Notes: generated from the letters alone by a model not told the origin. DNA of 44,578 nucleotides from Clostridia bacterium (GCA_028698525.1 JAQVDB010000008.1:1-44578); one strand, 5' to 3'. Numbered from the stretch's first letter, positions 25,985 to 36,215 are shown. Translations and numbers: made by a program.

Positions 25985-26912
25985 CTTTTCTACTCCCCTT
26001 TCTGGTAAGTAGATATAACAAGGCCATCCTAACTGCCACCCCGTTAGTTACCTGTTGATCCACCATTGAATTTTCAGAACTCAAAACTTTTGAATCTATT
26101 TCTACAGCTCTATTGACCGGACCCGGATGCATTACCAGCGCATCTTTTTTACAAAGCTTTAATCTATCCTGGTTTATGCCGTAATAGCGATAGTATTCAT
26201 ATGCAGAGCCTATAAATCCCTCTTTCTGCCTTTCTCTTTGAATCCTCAAACCCATCACTACGTCCACATCTTTTATCGCTGAATCGGTATCGTAATATAC
26301 AGATACTCCCATATCTTCAATATCAGGAGGCAAAAATGTAGCAGGGGCAGCAACTCTGACTTGTGCACCCATTTTTGTAAGTCCCCATATATTACTCCTA
26401 GCCACCCTGCTATGCAATATATCACCTACTACAGCCACTTTAATTCCGTTTAGCGTTCCTTTTTCTTCTTTGATAGTAAACATATCAAGCAGTGCTTGGG
26501 TAGGATGCTCATTTACCCCGTCCCCTGCGTTTATGACAGAAGCCTCTACATTCTTTGCCATTATATGAGGCGCACCTGAAAATGGATGGCGTATTATCAC
26601 CACATCTGCTGCCATTGCATCAACAGTCTTTCCGGTATCTATAAGGGTTTCTCCTTTATTCACACTGCTGGATGAAACGCTGATACTACAGCTAGTCGCA
26701 CTCAGGTATTTAGCGGCAAGATCGAAGGATAGCTTGGTTCTAGTGCTGTTTTCATAAAAGATACTTACAATGGATTTTCCATTAAGGTGAGGTGTCTTCT
26801 TTACATCTTGAAGCAGTATATATTTCATCAACTCTGCAGTTGATAATATATAATCTATCTCTTCAAATGTCAGTTCCCTTAACCCAAGCAAATCTTTTCT
26901 CATATACTTCAT
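25971..26912 (-). CDS. pyrB: Aspartate carbamoyltransferase catalytic subunit
   Basis: This 313-residue transferase joins carbamoyl phosphate and aspartate. The carbamoyl-phosphate loop STRTKLSFDLAAKYL begins at residue 56, with GDGVNEHPTQALLDMFT and VMHPGPVNRAVEI further on. No pyrI is present, as is usual in Firmicutes. A 70-base gap containing a large hairpin separates it from uraA. It feeds directly into PyrC. The source of carbamoyl phosphate is not in the window. Confidence 0.96.
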   Translation of the reverse strand: MKYMRKDLLGLRELTFEEIDYILSTAELMKYILLQDVKKTPHLNGKSIVSIFYENSTRTKLSFDLAAKYLSATSCSISVSSSSVNKGETLIDTGKTVDAMAADVVIIRHPFSGAPHIMAKNVEASVINAGDGVNEHPTQALLDMFTIKEEKGTLNGIKVAVVGDILHSRVARSNIWGLTKMGAQVRVAAPATFLPPDIEDMGVSVYYDTDSAIKDVDVVMGLRIQRERQKEGFIGSAYEYYRYYGINQDRLKLCKKDALVMHPGPVNRAVEIDSKVLSSENSMVDQQVTNGVAVRMALLYLLTRKGSRKDVIN

Positions 26913-26941
26913 TTGTCTACACCACCTTAAATGTTATTAGT

Positions 26942-26976
26942 AAAATAGCAGCAAGATTATATCTCACTGCTATTTT
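26942..26976 (-). other. Long intergenic hairpin between uraA and pyrB
   Basis: AAAATAGCAG and CTGCTATTTT pair perfectly, and the inner GAGAT/ATCTT continue the stem past one mismatch around a 3-base loop. There is no T-run immediately after, and no PyrR-type GTCC-GAGAGGCT motif. It looks like a processing or stability element, or a weak terminator that lowers expression of the genes after uraA. Confidence 0.55.
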
Positions 26977-26982
26977 CTTATA

Positions 26983-28221
26983 TCATATGTTTTCAGGCAA
27001 TAACTTATTTAATACTACACCTACAAGCGCTGCAAGGCTAATGCCCGCCAGCTTAAGATTCCCTATTGGAAGTATTACTCCACTCAATCCCATAACAAGT
27101 ATCAAAGACACGATGATCAAATTTCTGCTACATGTAAAATCCAAATTTGCCTCCGATATCGTCCTCATCCCTATACTTGCTATCATACCGAACAATATCA
27201 AGCTTACTCCTCCCATGACAGGAGTGGGTATAGTCTGCAATGCTCCTCCCAATTTGCCAAAAAGGCTCATCGCTATAGCAAACACTGCTGCCAGCTCTAA
27301 TATTTTAGGATCATATACCTTTGTCACCGCTAAAACACCTGTGTTTTCACTATATGTGGTATTTGCAGGTCCTCCTAACATACCGGCAAAAACTGTTGCT
27401 AACCCGTCACCTAAAAGTGTTCTGTTTAAACCCGGATCTGTAAGAAAATCTTTCTTTACAACAGCTCCGTTAGTTGTGATGTCTCCAATATGCTCCATGA
27501 AAGTTACCAGTGCTACCGGGGCAATCAACGCAATTGCCTCCCATGAAAATTTGGGGAACATAAACTGGGGTAATCCAAACCATTTTGACTGAGCCATTAT
27601 TTCTTGTGAATGGGCATTGAATATCAAAGGATTAGCACCTGATAGACCAGTAATATCAAACACCATCGATATCAGATAACCAACCCCTATCCCTATAAGA
27701 ATAGGAACCAACTTAAAGAATCCTTTAGCAAATATCGATACAGCTATAACGACAGCCAATACTATGAGTGCTACCGCCCAATTGTTCTGTGCCATATCAA
27801 CCGCTGTAGGACTTAAAACTAACCCTATAACCATTATCATAGGTCCTGTTACAACCGGAGGAAAGAAGCTCTTTACCTTTTCCACTCCGAATATCGTAAC
27901 TATTAAGGATAATAACAAATACATAACACCCGCTATTACTATTCCTCCAAGGGCGTAAGGCAGTCTTGAAGGATCTAGAGGTTTCCCATTATCACCCATA
28001 GGGCTTACTGCTAGTATAACCGGGATAAAAGCAAAACTCGACCCTAAAAAAACAGGTACCTTTCTATTGGTTACAAGATGGAATATTAAAGTTCCTACTC
28101 CAGCTGTAAAAAGCGCTACTGATGTACTAAGCCCCGTCAAAAGTGGTACAAGGACAGTTGCTCCAAACATTGCAAAAACGTGTTGAATGGCTAAAAGTAT
28201 GTTCTTAGTTGTCTTTGACAT
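26983..28221 (-). CDS. uraA: Uracil permease (NCS2 family)
   Basis: This 412-residue membrane transporter has about 14 helical segments and is a uracil:proton symporter of the nucleobase-cation-symporter-2 family. QHVFAMFGATVLVPLLTGLS at the N-terminus, FLGSSFAFIPV, and PANTTYSENTGVLAVTKVYD with the conserved Glu of the substrate site are diagnostic. The position after pyrR behind a PyrR attenuator supports uracil rather than xanthine. The ATG start follows AGGGGGAA. Confidence 0.95.
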   Translation of the reverse strand: MSKTTKNILLAIQHVFAMFGATVLVPLLTGLSTSVALFTAGVGTLIFHLVTNRKVPVFLGSSFAFIPVILAVSPMGDNGKPLDPSRLPYALGGIVIAGVMYLLLSLIVTIFGVEKVKSFFPPVVTGPMIMVIGLVLSPTAVDMAQNNWAVALIVLAVVIAVSIFAKGFFKLVPILIGIGVGYLISMVFDITGLSGANPLIFNAHSQEIMAQSKWFGLPQFMFPKFSWEAIALIAPVALVTFMEHIGDITTNGAVVKKDFLTDPGLNRTLLGDGLATVFAGMLGGPANTTYSENTGVLAVTKVYDPKILELAAVFAIAMSLFGKLGGALQTIPTPVMGGVSLILFGMIASIGMRTISEANLDFTCSRNLIIVSLILVMGLSGVILPIGNLKLAGISLAALVGVVLNKLLPENI

Positions 28222-28256
28222 TATAATTCCCCCTAATTTTAAAATTTTTTATAAAA

Positions 28257-28349
28257 TAAAAAACCTTATCAACGCTGATAAGGTTTTTGACTCACAAAAA
28301 TATAGTGATTCCAAAATACCTTTACCAGCCTCTCTGGACTGATTTAAAA
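28257..28349 (-). promoter_or_regulatory. PyrR-responsive attenuator before uraA
   Basis: The minus strand reads CAGTCCAGAGAGGCTGG (within 28325-28345), an exact PyrR-binding loop. It is followed by a terminator hairpin AACCTTATCA / TGATAAGGTT and TTTTTTATTTT (28258-28287). By the established mechanism, UMP-bound PyrR stabilises the anti-antiterminator and lets the terminator form, shutting off the downstream uraA-pyrBCFKDE genes. Confidence 0.9.
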
Positions 28350-28362
28350 GGTGAAATTGAAA

Positions 28363-29019
<657 letters not shown>

Positions 29020-29025
29020 GAAAAA

Positions 29026-29054
29026 AGTATATCATAAATTTTTCATCATGTCTA
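29026..29054 (-). promoter_or_regulatory. Promoter of the pyrimidine operon
   Basis: TAGACA (29049-29054) and TATACT (29026-29031) are 17 bases apart on the minus strand. Transcription near 29019 would start just before the PyrR-binding leader. The -35 overlaps the last codons of rluD. Confidence 0.75.
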
Positions 29055-29984
29055 CTGCTTTTTTGTCACTTTTTGTTGTAAGAATAAAATAATTTCTTTG
29101 AAATACTCTGGTAATTCAACAGTAAATTCCACATATTCTCCGGTAATAGGATGATAAAATCCTAGCAGTTTAGCATGTAATAGCTGGCCTGTTAAATTAA
29201 ACTCATTTTTTTTAGGCCCGTAAACCGGATCTCCTACAACAGGATGACCGATATGAGACATATGCACTCTTATCTGATGAGTCCTGCCTGTCTCCAACCT
29301 GGCCTCTATCAAAGTATAATTGCCATACCTTTGTTCAACCTTGAAATGGGTTACCGCACATCTTCCTCCTTCAGTAGCTATCGCCATCTTTTTCCTGTTT
29401 TTTGGATTTCTTGCTATCGGAAGATCTATTGTTCCCTTTTCTTCTTTTATATTGCCATAAACTAATGCTGTATATTTTCTCAATGCTTTTCGAGATTTTA
29501 TCTGCTTTGCAAGCTCTATATGTACCTGATCGGTTTTGGCAACTACCAGCACTCCTGACGTGTCCTTGTCCAACCTATGTACTATCCCTGGTCTTATCTT
29601 ACCGCTTATGCTCGATAAGTTCTTACAATAACCCAAAAGTGAATTTACTAAGGTGCCTGAATAATTTCCCGGAGCGGGATGTACCACCATTCCCTGGTGT
29701 TTGTTTATTACCATCAAATAATCATCCTCATACACGATATCAATTGGAACTTTCTCCGCTGATATCTTCGGCTCTTGCAATTGTTCAGGTGCTATTGTTA
29801 TTATATCTCCCTGTTTTATTTTATAGTTAGGCTTTACATTGTTTGTTCCTTTAACCTCTACTCGATTTTTATTTATTAAGTTTTTTATATACGACCTGGA
29901 TAAATCCTGATTTTTATCTGAAAGATAAACATCTATTCTCTTACCTTGATCTGCTCCATCAACAACAAATTTTCTATCCTCCAA
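29052..29984 (-). CDS. rluD: RluD-family 23S rRNA pseudouridine synthase
   Basis: This 310-residue RluA/RluD-family enzyme has an N-terminal S4 RNA-binding domain (RIDVYLSDKNQDLSRSYIKN) and the catalytic domain with VHRLDKDTSGVLVVAK, whose Asp is the nucleophile. GRTHQIRVHMSHIGHPVVGD is the other signature. It is the equivalent of Bacillus YlyB and, as there, directly follows lspA. RluA-type paralogues cannot be fully excluded. Confidence 0.92.
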   Translation of the reverse strand: MEDRKFVVDGADQGKRIDVYLSDKNQDLSRSYIKNLINKNRVEVKGTNNVKPNYKIKQGDIITIAPEQLQEPKISAEKVPIDIVYEDDYLMVINKHQGMVVHPAPGNYSGTLVNSLLGYCKNLSSISGKIRPGIVHRLDKDTSGVLVVAKTDQVHIELAKQIKSRKALRKYTALVYGNIKEEKGTIDLPIARNPKNRKKMAIATEGGRCAVTHFKVEQRYGNYTLIEARLETGRTHQIRVHMSHIGHPVVGDPVYGPKKNEFNLTGQLLHAKLLGFYHPITGEYVEFTVELPEYFKEIILFLQQKVTKKQ

Positions 29985-30002
29985 ACTGAATCACCCTTTG
30001 CT

Positions 30003-30452
30003 TCAAGCGGTCTTAAAATTCTTCCCGAACAGTATGATTAGAGCTAATAATATAGTCCCTGTTACCACTGCAGTATCAGCAATATTAAACACAGGATAAT
30101 TTATCAATCTAAAGTCCAGAAAATCCACAACAAACCCTAGCCTTATCCTATCTATCAAATTTCCAATCGCTCCCCCTAATATCAACGAAAGGCTTATTTT
30201 CAACAGTACCTTTTCTTTAGGAAGGGTAAACAAATAATACACAATTATCCCACTCACTATCAGAGTAGTTACAATAAAAAACCACCTTTTATTTTGCAAT
30301 ACTCCAAATGCTGCACCTCTATTTTCCACATATGTTAGATGAAATACATCTTTTACAATAGGTATGGTATTACACTTTTTCAAATCAGTTAATACATAGT
30401 ACTTAGAGACTTGATCAGCTATTATTATTAAAAATATAATTAAGAATAACAC
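30003..30452 (-). CDS. lspA: Lipoprotein signal peptidase (signal peptidase II)
   Basis: This 149-residue polytopic membrane aspartyl protease cleaves prolipoprotein signal peptides. It has four membrane helices. The conserved blocks are DQVSKYYV, YVENRGAAFG (41-50), GGAIGNLIDR (93-102), VVDFLDF and FNIADTAVV, the last two holding the catalytic Asp pair. The start is GTG at 30452 after AGGGGGA. An ATG two bases earlier is out of frame. Confidence 0.96.
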   Translation of the reverse strand: MLFLIIFLIIIADQVSKYYVLTDLKKCNTIPIVKDVFHLTYVENRGAAFGVLQNKRWFFIVTTLIVSGIIVYYLFTLPKEKVLLKISLSLILGGAIGNLIDRIRLGFVVDFLDFRLINYPVFNIADTAVVTGTILLALIILFGKNFKTA

Positions 30453-30678
30453 ATTTTTTCCCCCTATAAATTATAGTTTCTATAAAATTATACCACATAG
30501 ATGACCCACACTGAAGATAATAATTGACAAACAGGAACTTATATCATAGAAAGAGTGCACTATATGTGTTTCATACATAGTTGCTATTATACTATGATTT
30601 CAGCAATCCGGGAGGATATAATACCGTATGTAGCTTGCTGTCACACTTATAAATACAGCTGCATCGTTGTGCTAAAAA
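30453..30678. other. Intergenic stretch without a recognised element
   Basis: These 226 bases lie between the yteA-like stop and the lspA start. A minus-strand TATAAT near 30490 could be a -10 for lspA, but no matching -35 is evident. I see no tRNA, riboswitch or terminator. Confidence 0.4.
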
Positions 30679-31305
30679 CTACTTATCTCTATCGCTTCGG
30701 TATTTTTCTACCTTTTCCACTATACCTACATCTTCCTCACTATCAATATAAGTCTCATCATAACCTTCTTCTCCTGATAAATCTTGAGGTCCACTTGAGC
30801 TGCCGTATCTCTGAAGCTCCTGCCAAGCATCCTCTCCATCAAATCCTGTTTCTTGTGTATTATCCCTAAAACTTCTGCCGAATGGGTGTGCTATTACCTC
30901 CTCTTCCACAGGCCTGACCTGTTTCTTCAAGCTCGGGTTATCCTGCCTATCATGCTCACATTGTAAACATAGCCTGGTTTCCGGTATTTCCTTCAGTCTT
31001 TCAAAGAATATCTCTCCTCCACATATTTCACATATACCGTAATTACCTTTTTCTAACTTCAATAATGCATCATTAATTTCTTTTATCTGTCTTTTTTCAC
31101 TATCCTTTAAAGCATGATTTTCTTCCACCACTGTAGTTTCTGATGCTAAGTCGGCAGGATGATTATCATAGCTTGATAATTCTCCAAACTCCTCTTTTAA
31201 AGATGTTTTAGGAAAATTCTTTTCCATGGACGAAACTAGCCTTTCTTTGTTTTCCAGCTCTTCTTCAAGTATTCCTTTTAAATAATTTAATCTCTTTTGG
31301 TCCAT
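30679..31305 (-). CDS. yteA: YteA-like sporulation protein with DksA/TraR zinc finger
   Basis: This 208-residue protein has the DksA/TraR C4 zinc finger: Cys92, Cys95, Cys113 and Cys116 in YGICEICGGE and RLCLQCEHD. A helical N-terminus contains the NHPADLASE motif typical of YteA-type proteins, and the C-terminus is acidic. These proteins are linked to sporulation. Whether they touch RNA polymerase like DksA is not known to me. The ATG start follows AGGAGGAATGTA. It sits between lspA and the DUF5665 gene. Confidence 0.88.
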   Translation of the reverse strand: MDQKRLNYLKGILEEELENKERLVSSMEKNFPKTSLKEEFGELSSYDNHPADLASETTVVEENHALKDSEKRQIKEINDALLKLEKGNYGICEICGGEIFFERLKEIPETRLCLQCEHDRQDNPSLKKQVRPVEEEVIAHPFGRSFRDNTQETGFDGEDAWQELQRYGSSSGPQDLSGEEGYDETYIDSEEDVGIVEKVEKYRSDRDK

Positions 31306-31322
31306 TACATTCCTCCTAATAT

Positions 31323-31640
31323 CTAATATAGTGAATCCTGTACAATCTTTACTATTTCTGCAATAAAGTCCCCTATTATAGGTAAGTTCAGCAATGCCAA
31401 TCTGCTCAACGAATACAATACTACTGCGCCCAGCACTGTAAATCCTATCGCCATACCGATGCCTCTTGCCAATCCTGCTACAAAATTTATATATAGCAGT
31501 CTTTTCATATCGTTAAGTATTTCTACATATTCTGCGATCTTCATCTTTTCAATATCTTGAGATAATTCATCCATTCTTCGCTCAATCACTTCTAACAATT
31601 CTTTTTTTTTTCGTCCAAATATATCATCCTCATATATCAT
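31323..31640 (-). CDS. DUF5665 family small membrane protein
   Basis: This 105-residue protein has a basic N-terminus (GRKKKELLEVIERRMDELSQ), the stretch YVEILNDMKRLLYINFVAG and one hydrophobic hairpin or helix (GIGMAIGFTVLGAVVLYSLS), then LPIIGDFIAEIVKIVQ. This fits DUF5665, of unknown function, common beside ileS in Clostridia. The start is uncertain, since AAGG directly touches ATG 31640 with too little spacing. Confidence 0.8.
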   Translation of the reverse strand: MIYEDDIFGRKKKELLEVIERRMDELSQDIEKMKIAEYVEILNDMKRLLYINFVAGLARGIGMAIGFTVLGAVVLYSLSRLALLNLPIIGDFIAEIVKIVQDSLY

Positions 31641-31683
31641 CCTTAGATTAATTCTTCCTTTAAAATAATTAATTATACAAAAA

Positions 31684-31724
31684 AAGAGGATATATGCTCA
31701 TATATTTGAACATAATATCCTCTT
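31684..31724 (-). terminator. Terminator after ileS
   Basis: The stem AAGAGGATAT / ATATCCTCTT, with a loop that has some extra pairing, is followed on the minus strand by TTTTTTTG. It separates ileS from the DUF5665 gene. Confidence 0.85.
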
Positions 31725-31756
31725 ATTAGTCTAGTCTATTTAATTTTCAGTCCTCT

Positions 31757-34546
31757 TTATTTTATGTTCTGTATACACCTTTCGCAGATATCAGGATATT
31801 GATCGTCCTTCCCTACGGATCCGTCAAAATTCCAGCACCTTTCACATTTCTTACCTGTAGCCTGACTTACTCCCACCTCGAAGTTTTTAATCTCATCGCT
31901 GACAAACAATCCATCCCGGTCAACTTGTGCATACTGGTGTAAATCTACTTCCGATACTATGAATATAGTATTTAAATGGTCTTTTATCTTTCCTAAAAAC
32001 TCATAAACTTCTCCATCTGCGTATATATCCACCTTAGCATTCAGAGAGTGCCCAATAACTTTTTGGTTTCTAGCCTTTTCAAGAGCCTTGGATACTTCAT
32101 CTCTCACTTTGATAATATTGTCCCATTTCTTTTCAAGCTCTGAGTCTATATATTTGTCTTGGGATTTTGGCCAATCTGCAAGCTGAACACTTATATCGCT
32201 TTGGTCTTTGCTCTTGGGCATATGCTGCCATATTTCTTCGCTGGTAAAAGTAAGCACAGGTGCAATTAATTTTACCAGTGAAACAAGGATATCATACATG
32301 GCAGTCTGAGCCGCTCTTCTCTCCTTGGATAAAGATTTAAATGTATATAATCTATCTTTAATTATGTCCAGATAAAAGTTGCTCATATCTACCACACAGA
32401 AATTATGAATAGAGTGATATAAAACATGATATTCATAATTGTCATATGCATCAGTTACTCTATCTATCAAACTGTTCAATTTCATCAATGCCCATTTATC
32501 TATCTCAAGCATTTCATCATATTCTACTCTGTCCTTGTCAGGATCAAAATCATTCAAATTTCCAAGCAAAAATCTGCAAGTATTTCTGATCTTTCTATAT
32601 ACCTCTGACAATTGCTTCAATATCTGCTGAGAAACACGCATATCAGACCTATAATCCGCTGAAACCACCCATAATCTTAAAATATCAGCACCATATTTTT
32701 CAATGACATCTAATGGGTCTATACCATTGCCTAATGATTTGGACATTTTTTTCCCTTGCCCGTCTACGACAAATCCATGGGTCAATACAATCTTATACGG
32801 CGCTACCCCTCTGGTAGCAACAGATGTCAATAGCGAAGACTGGAACCAACCTCTGTACTGATCATTACCTTCAAGATACATATCCGCCGGCCATCTCTGA
32901 CCTGGTGTAGTCTCAAGAACAGCAGTGTGAGTAGAGCCTGAGTCAAACCATACATCCATGGTGTCAGTCTCTTTCTCAAATTGATCGCAGCCACATTCAC
33001 ATTTTATATCATCAGGCAGAATATCCTCAGCAGAATAAATAAACCATGCATCCGAACCTTCCCTTCCGAAAAGTTCAGATACAGCTTTTATAGTTTGGTC
33101 ATTGATTAGTTCTTTCCCACATTTTTTGCAATAAAAGATAGGTATCGGAACTCCCCAAATTCTCTGTCTAGAGATACACCAGTCATATCTATCCTTTACC
33201 ATGTTGGTTATTCTCTCCTGGCCCCATGCAGGCACCCATTTCACACTATCTATTGCTTGAATAGCTTTATCCCTGAATCCATCTATAGATGCAAACCACT
33301 GTTCAGTAGCCCTGAAAATAACCGGATCCTTGCATCTCCAACAATGGGGATATGAGTGGGTCAAGGATGTTATTGCAAGCAGCGCTCCAGACTTTTTAAG
33401 TTGGTCAAGTATCACACCGTTTGACTCTTCATAATAAAGTCCTTGCAGACTGCCGGCCTTTTCAGTCATATAACCTCTATCATCTACAGGGTTAAGAACT
33501 TCCAATCCATACTTCATACCTATCTCAAAGTCTTCTTGTCCATGACCAGGAGCAGTATGAACACAGCCTGTTCCTTGTTCCAATGTTACATGATTTCCTA
33601 ATATTATAGGTGAAAATCTATCAATAAAAGGATGCTTTGTTTTTATTCCTTCCAACTGCCCACCGTCAAATTTCTTCAAAACTTTCCATTCTTCCAACCC
33701 GGCTACTTTTGCAACATGCTCTATCAATTCAGTAGCCAACAAATACACTTCTCCACCAGTTTCTATCAAACTATACTCAAAGCTAGGTCCTAAACATATA
33801 GCAAGATTTGCCGGCAATGTCCAAGTAGTGGTAGTCCATATAATAACATATACATTATCTAATGAACTTACAACATCACTGAACAGCCCCTTGTCATCTT
33901 CTACCTTAAATTTAACATAAATAGAATCAGTCTCATGATCATCGTATTCTATCTCTGCCTCTGCAAGTGCTGTCTCACACTTGGGACACCAATATACCGG
34001 CTTTAAGCCTTTGTATATATACCCTTTTTTGGCCATTTCTCCAAAGACTTCAATTTGTTTAGCTTCAAACTCGGGTTTTAAAGTCAAATAAGGGTTATCC
34101 CAATCCCCTCTCACACCCAATCTTTTGAACTGCTCTCTTTGATTGTCCATATATTTGAGCGCATAATCTTTACACTTTTTCCTGAACTCTACCGGGCTTA
34201 TTTCTTTCCTGTCGATATCTAAGTTTTTTATCGCCTGCAATTCAATAGGTAAGCCATGTGTATCCCACCCAGGGATATATGGTGAATCATATCCAGTCAT
34301 GGTCTTGTATTTGATGATTATGTCCTTTAATATTTTATTCAATGTATGCCCTAGATGTATATCACCATTAGCATACGGTGGACCATCATGTAAAATAAAC
34401 TTCTCTTTCCCCTCATTTTTTTGGACAGATTTGCCATATATATCGTTCTTATCCCAGAATTCAACAAATTCTGGTTCTCTTTTCGGTAAATTCGCCCTCA
34501 TAGGAAACTTTGTTTTAGGCAGATTCAATGTTTTGCCATAATCCAT
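31757..34546 (-). CDS. ileS: Isoleucyl-tRNA synthetase
   Basis: This 929-residue class I synthetase has the HIGH motif as HLGH in PPYANGDIHLGHTLNKI, KMSKS in GKKMSKSLGNG, and the editing domain with TTTTWTLPANLAI and GTGCVHTAPGHGQEDF. The C-terminal zinc knuckle is CERCWNFDG with CERC at the end. This is the bacterial (IleS1) type. The ATG follows GGAGG by 9 bases. Expression is controlled by the upstream T-box leader, and a terminator follows. Confidence 0.97.
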   Translation of the reverse strand: MDYGKTLNLPKTKFPMRANLPKREPEFVEFWDKNDIYGKSVQKNEGKEKFILHDGPPYANGDIHLGHTLNKILKDIIIKYKTMTGYDSPYIPGWDTHGLPIELQAIKNLDIDRKEISPVEFRKKCKDYALKYMDNQREQFKRLGVRGDWDNPYLTLKPEFEAKQIEVFGEMAKKGYIYKGLKPVYWCPKCETALAEAEIEYDDHETDSIYVKFKVEDDKGLFSDVVSSLDNVYVIIWTTTTWTLPANLAICLGPSFEYSLIETGGEVYLLATELIEHVAKVAGLEEWKVLKKFDGGQLEGIKTKHPFIDRFSPIILGNHVTLEQGTGCVHTAPGHGQEDFEIGMKYGLEVLNPVDDRGYMTEKAGSLQGLYYEESNGVILDQLKKSGALLAITSLTHSYPHCWRCKDPVIFRATEQWFASIDGFRDKAIQAIDSVKWVPAWGQERITNMVKDRYDWCISRQRIWGVPIPIFYCKKCGKELINDQTIKAVSELFGREGSDAWFIYSAEDILPDDIKCECGCDQFEKETDTMDVWFDSGSTHTAVLETTPGQRWPADMYLEGNDQYRGWFQSSLLTSVATRGVAPYKIVLTHGFVVDGQGKKMSKSLGNGIDPLDVIEKYGADILRLWVVSADYRSDMRVSQQILKQLSEVYRKIRNTCRFLLGNLNDFDPDKDRVEYDEMLEIDKWALMKLNSLIDRVTDAYDNYEYHVLYHSIHNFCVVDMSNFYLDIIKDRLYTFKSLSKERRAAQTAMYDILVSLVKLIAPVLTFTSEEIWQHMPKSKDQSDISVQLADWPKSQDKYIDSELEKKWDNIIKVRDEVSKALEKARNQKVIGHSLNAKVDIYADGEVYEFLGKIKDHLNTIFIVSEVDLHQYAQVDRDGLFVSDEIKNFEVGVSQATGKKCERCWNFDGSVGKDDQYPDICERCIQNIK

Positions 34547-34576
34547 TTATTAAAACCTCCATATCTAATTAAAATT

Positions 34577-34834
34577 AAAAAGCTCCCGTCCTATCAAAGA
34601 AGGGACGGGAGCAACATATACTTCCCGCGGTACCACCCTGTTTCCAGAAAAATTGGCACTCACAATTATATAACGGTTGACCGGAAATTCCTACTTATAA
34701 TAAAATATTTTCAGAACACGGCTCAAGGGTGATCTTCAACAAAAATTAAACATTGACATTTCACCAACTGTCAACTCTCTGTAGTTTAACAATTGTTTAC
34801 TCTCCCTCTCACTGCCTTTTAGTATATTTAATTG
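34577..34834 (-). promoter_or_regulatory. Isoleucine T-box riboswitch of ileS
   Basis: The minus strand carries the T-box AGGGTGGTACCGCGG at 34625-34639. A terminator GCTCCCGTCC / GGACGGGAGC (34582-34612) with TTTTTAATTTT follows. The specifier loop GAAGATCACC has the Ile codon ATC at 34731-34733. Uncharged tRNA-Ile would pair with the specifier and the T-box bulge to form the antiterminator and turn on ileS, by the established mechanism. Confidence 0.95.
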
Positions 34835-34840
34835 GAGATT

Positions 34841-34869
34841 ATTATATACTATATTTTTTACATCGTCAA
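34841..34869 (-). promoter_or_regulatory. Promoter of the ileS T-box leader
   Basis: TTGACG (34864-34869) and TATAAT (34841-34846) are separated by 17 bases on the minus strand. The -35 overlaps the divIVA stop. Transcription near 34834 would begin right before stem I of the T-box. Confidence 0.82.
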
Positions 34870-35366
34870 GATTCTTGTGCTTCTATCACAGGCGAAGCAT
34901 CATATTCATCATACTCAAAAAGATTTTCTTCGTCATCTATCATTTCTAGCTGAGTTTCCAACAAAGATTTGAAACGAGACTTAAATATTTTAAACTGTTT
35001 TCTGTTTCTCTCAAACTCTTTCTTTATTTCAATAACCTCTTTGTTTGCTTCCTCTATGATCTGTTTTGCTTTCTGTTCCGCTTCACTAATAATCAGCTCG
35101 GATTTTTGATGAGCATTATTTGTTACCTCATCAGCGGTTTTTTGAGCAGTAATCAGAGTTTCTTTTAATGCACTCTCCATCTTTTTGTAACTTTTAATCT
35201 GATCATCAATCAATGCTAATTTATCTTTTATTTCCATATTTTCCTTGTACATCTTTTCGTAATCTGCTACAACTTTATCCAAAAACTCATCTACTTCATC
35301 ATCATTATAGCCTCTAAAGCTTCTACTAAATTCTTTATTATGTATCTCCATAGGTGTTATAGTCAT
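34866..35366 (-). CDS. divIVA: DivIVA-domain cell-division/polarity protein
   Basis: This 166-residue coiled-coil protein binds negatively curved membrane at poles and septa. The N-terminal DivIVA motif is TPMEIHNKEFSRSFRGYNDD with DEVDEFLDKV. A long heptad-rich coil runs from about 30 to 145, and the C-terminus is acidic. A frame opens at 35381, but there the ATG lies in the AGGAGGAG ribosome binding site; ATG 35366 is chosen. It lies next to ylmH as in Bacillus. Confidence 0.93.
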   Translation of the reverse strand: MTITPMEIHNKEFSRSFRGYNDDEVDEFLDKVVADYEKMYKENMEIKDKLALIDDQIKSYKKMESALKETLITAQKTADEVTNNAHQKSELIISEAEQKAKQIIEEANKEVIEIKKEFERNRKQFKIFKSRFKSLLETQLEMIDDEENLFEYDEYDASPVIEAQES

Positions 35367-35384
35367 AAAACTCCTCCTCATTAT

Positions 35385-36170
35385 TTACAACATCTTTTTG
35401 AATTCAACCTTTAATCTCTTCTTTTTAGTATACCCCGTAACCTGGTTCAGGATAACCCTTCCATATTTCTTTAAAGAAATAATATCTCCTTCTTGAACCT
35501 GTTTTGAAACATCATCAACTATTTGCCAATTAATTTTTGCTGATCGATTAGTTATATACTCTGCAGACATTTTCCTCGAAAGCCTGTATGCCGCACTAAT
35601 TACAGCATCTAGCCTTAAGGATGAAACAATTGCATCAAATTTTTTGTACTCCTTTTCGGGAATATCAATGCTACTTATATCCACTTTTTCAACACTTACT
35701 TTTGAATTACCTATTTTCTGCAGATTAAAATTTAAATAATCCACCATATCAGAACATACAAAACAAAAACATCTGTTTTTACCGTCTAATACAATATCTC
35801 CCACTTTTTCCCTCGTTATTCCCATGCCTAATATACCGCCTAAAAAATCTTTGTGCTTGAGCTCACAGCTTTTACTATTTCCTATTATCCTTAAACAACT
35901 TATAAATTCTGGTAATTCATCAATTTGATAATAAAAGGGCTTTAAAATTAAAAGCTTTCTTTCAGCGTAAGGATATCCCCCTTTAAATATTCCTTGTACA
36001 CCTTGAAATTGATTTAGAATTGAATCAATAACTTTCTGCTGATAAGGGTCTAAAAAGGAAGTGCTTGAAATACTGTGAATCCTTTCAACTCTCTTAATTT
36101 TATCGATAACTCGAGAAAAAAATAATCTTTCACTCTGTTCCAACCCATCAACAATATTTAATATATCCAA
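35385..36170 (-). CDS. ylmH: YlmH-type S4-domain RNA-binding protein
   Basis: This 261-residue YlmH homologue has an N-terminal domain with SFLDPYQQKVIDSI, GGYPYAERKLLIL and HKDFLGGILGMGITREKVGD, and a C-terminal S4 RNA-binding domain (SRKMSAEYITNRSAKINWQ and EGDIISLKKYGRVIL). The family is tied to division-gene clusters and to binding of ribosomal subunits. The start is TTG at 36170 after AAAGGTGG. Confidence 0.92.
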   Translation of the reverse strand: MDILNIVDGLEQSERLFFSRVIDKIKRVERIHSISSTSFLDPYQQKVIDSILNQFQGVQGIFKGGYPYAERKLLILKPFYYQIDELPEFISCLRIIGNSKSCELKHKDFLGGILGMGITREKVGDIVLDGKNRCFCFVCSDMVDYLNFNLQKIGNSKVSVEKVDISSIDIPEKEYKKFDAIVSSLRLDAVISAAYRLSRKMSAEYITNRSAKINWQIVDDVSKQVQEGDIISLKKYGRVILNQVTGYTKKKRLKVEFKKML

Positions 36171-36215
36171 AATACCACCTTTCTCGATACGTTCTGGTTT
36201 GTTTCTATATAATTT

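Noticed and set aside
26942-26976. Third PyrR attenuator before pyrB
   Set aside because: There is no GTCC-AGAGAGGCT-type loop and no T-run after the hairpin.
26792-27592. 266-codon plus-strand frame opposite pyrB and uraA
   Set aside because: It spans two convincing genes on the other strand and has no start signal or family pattern.
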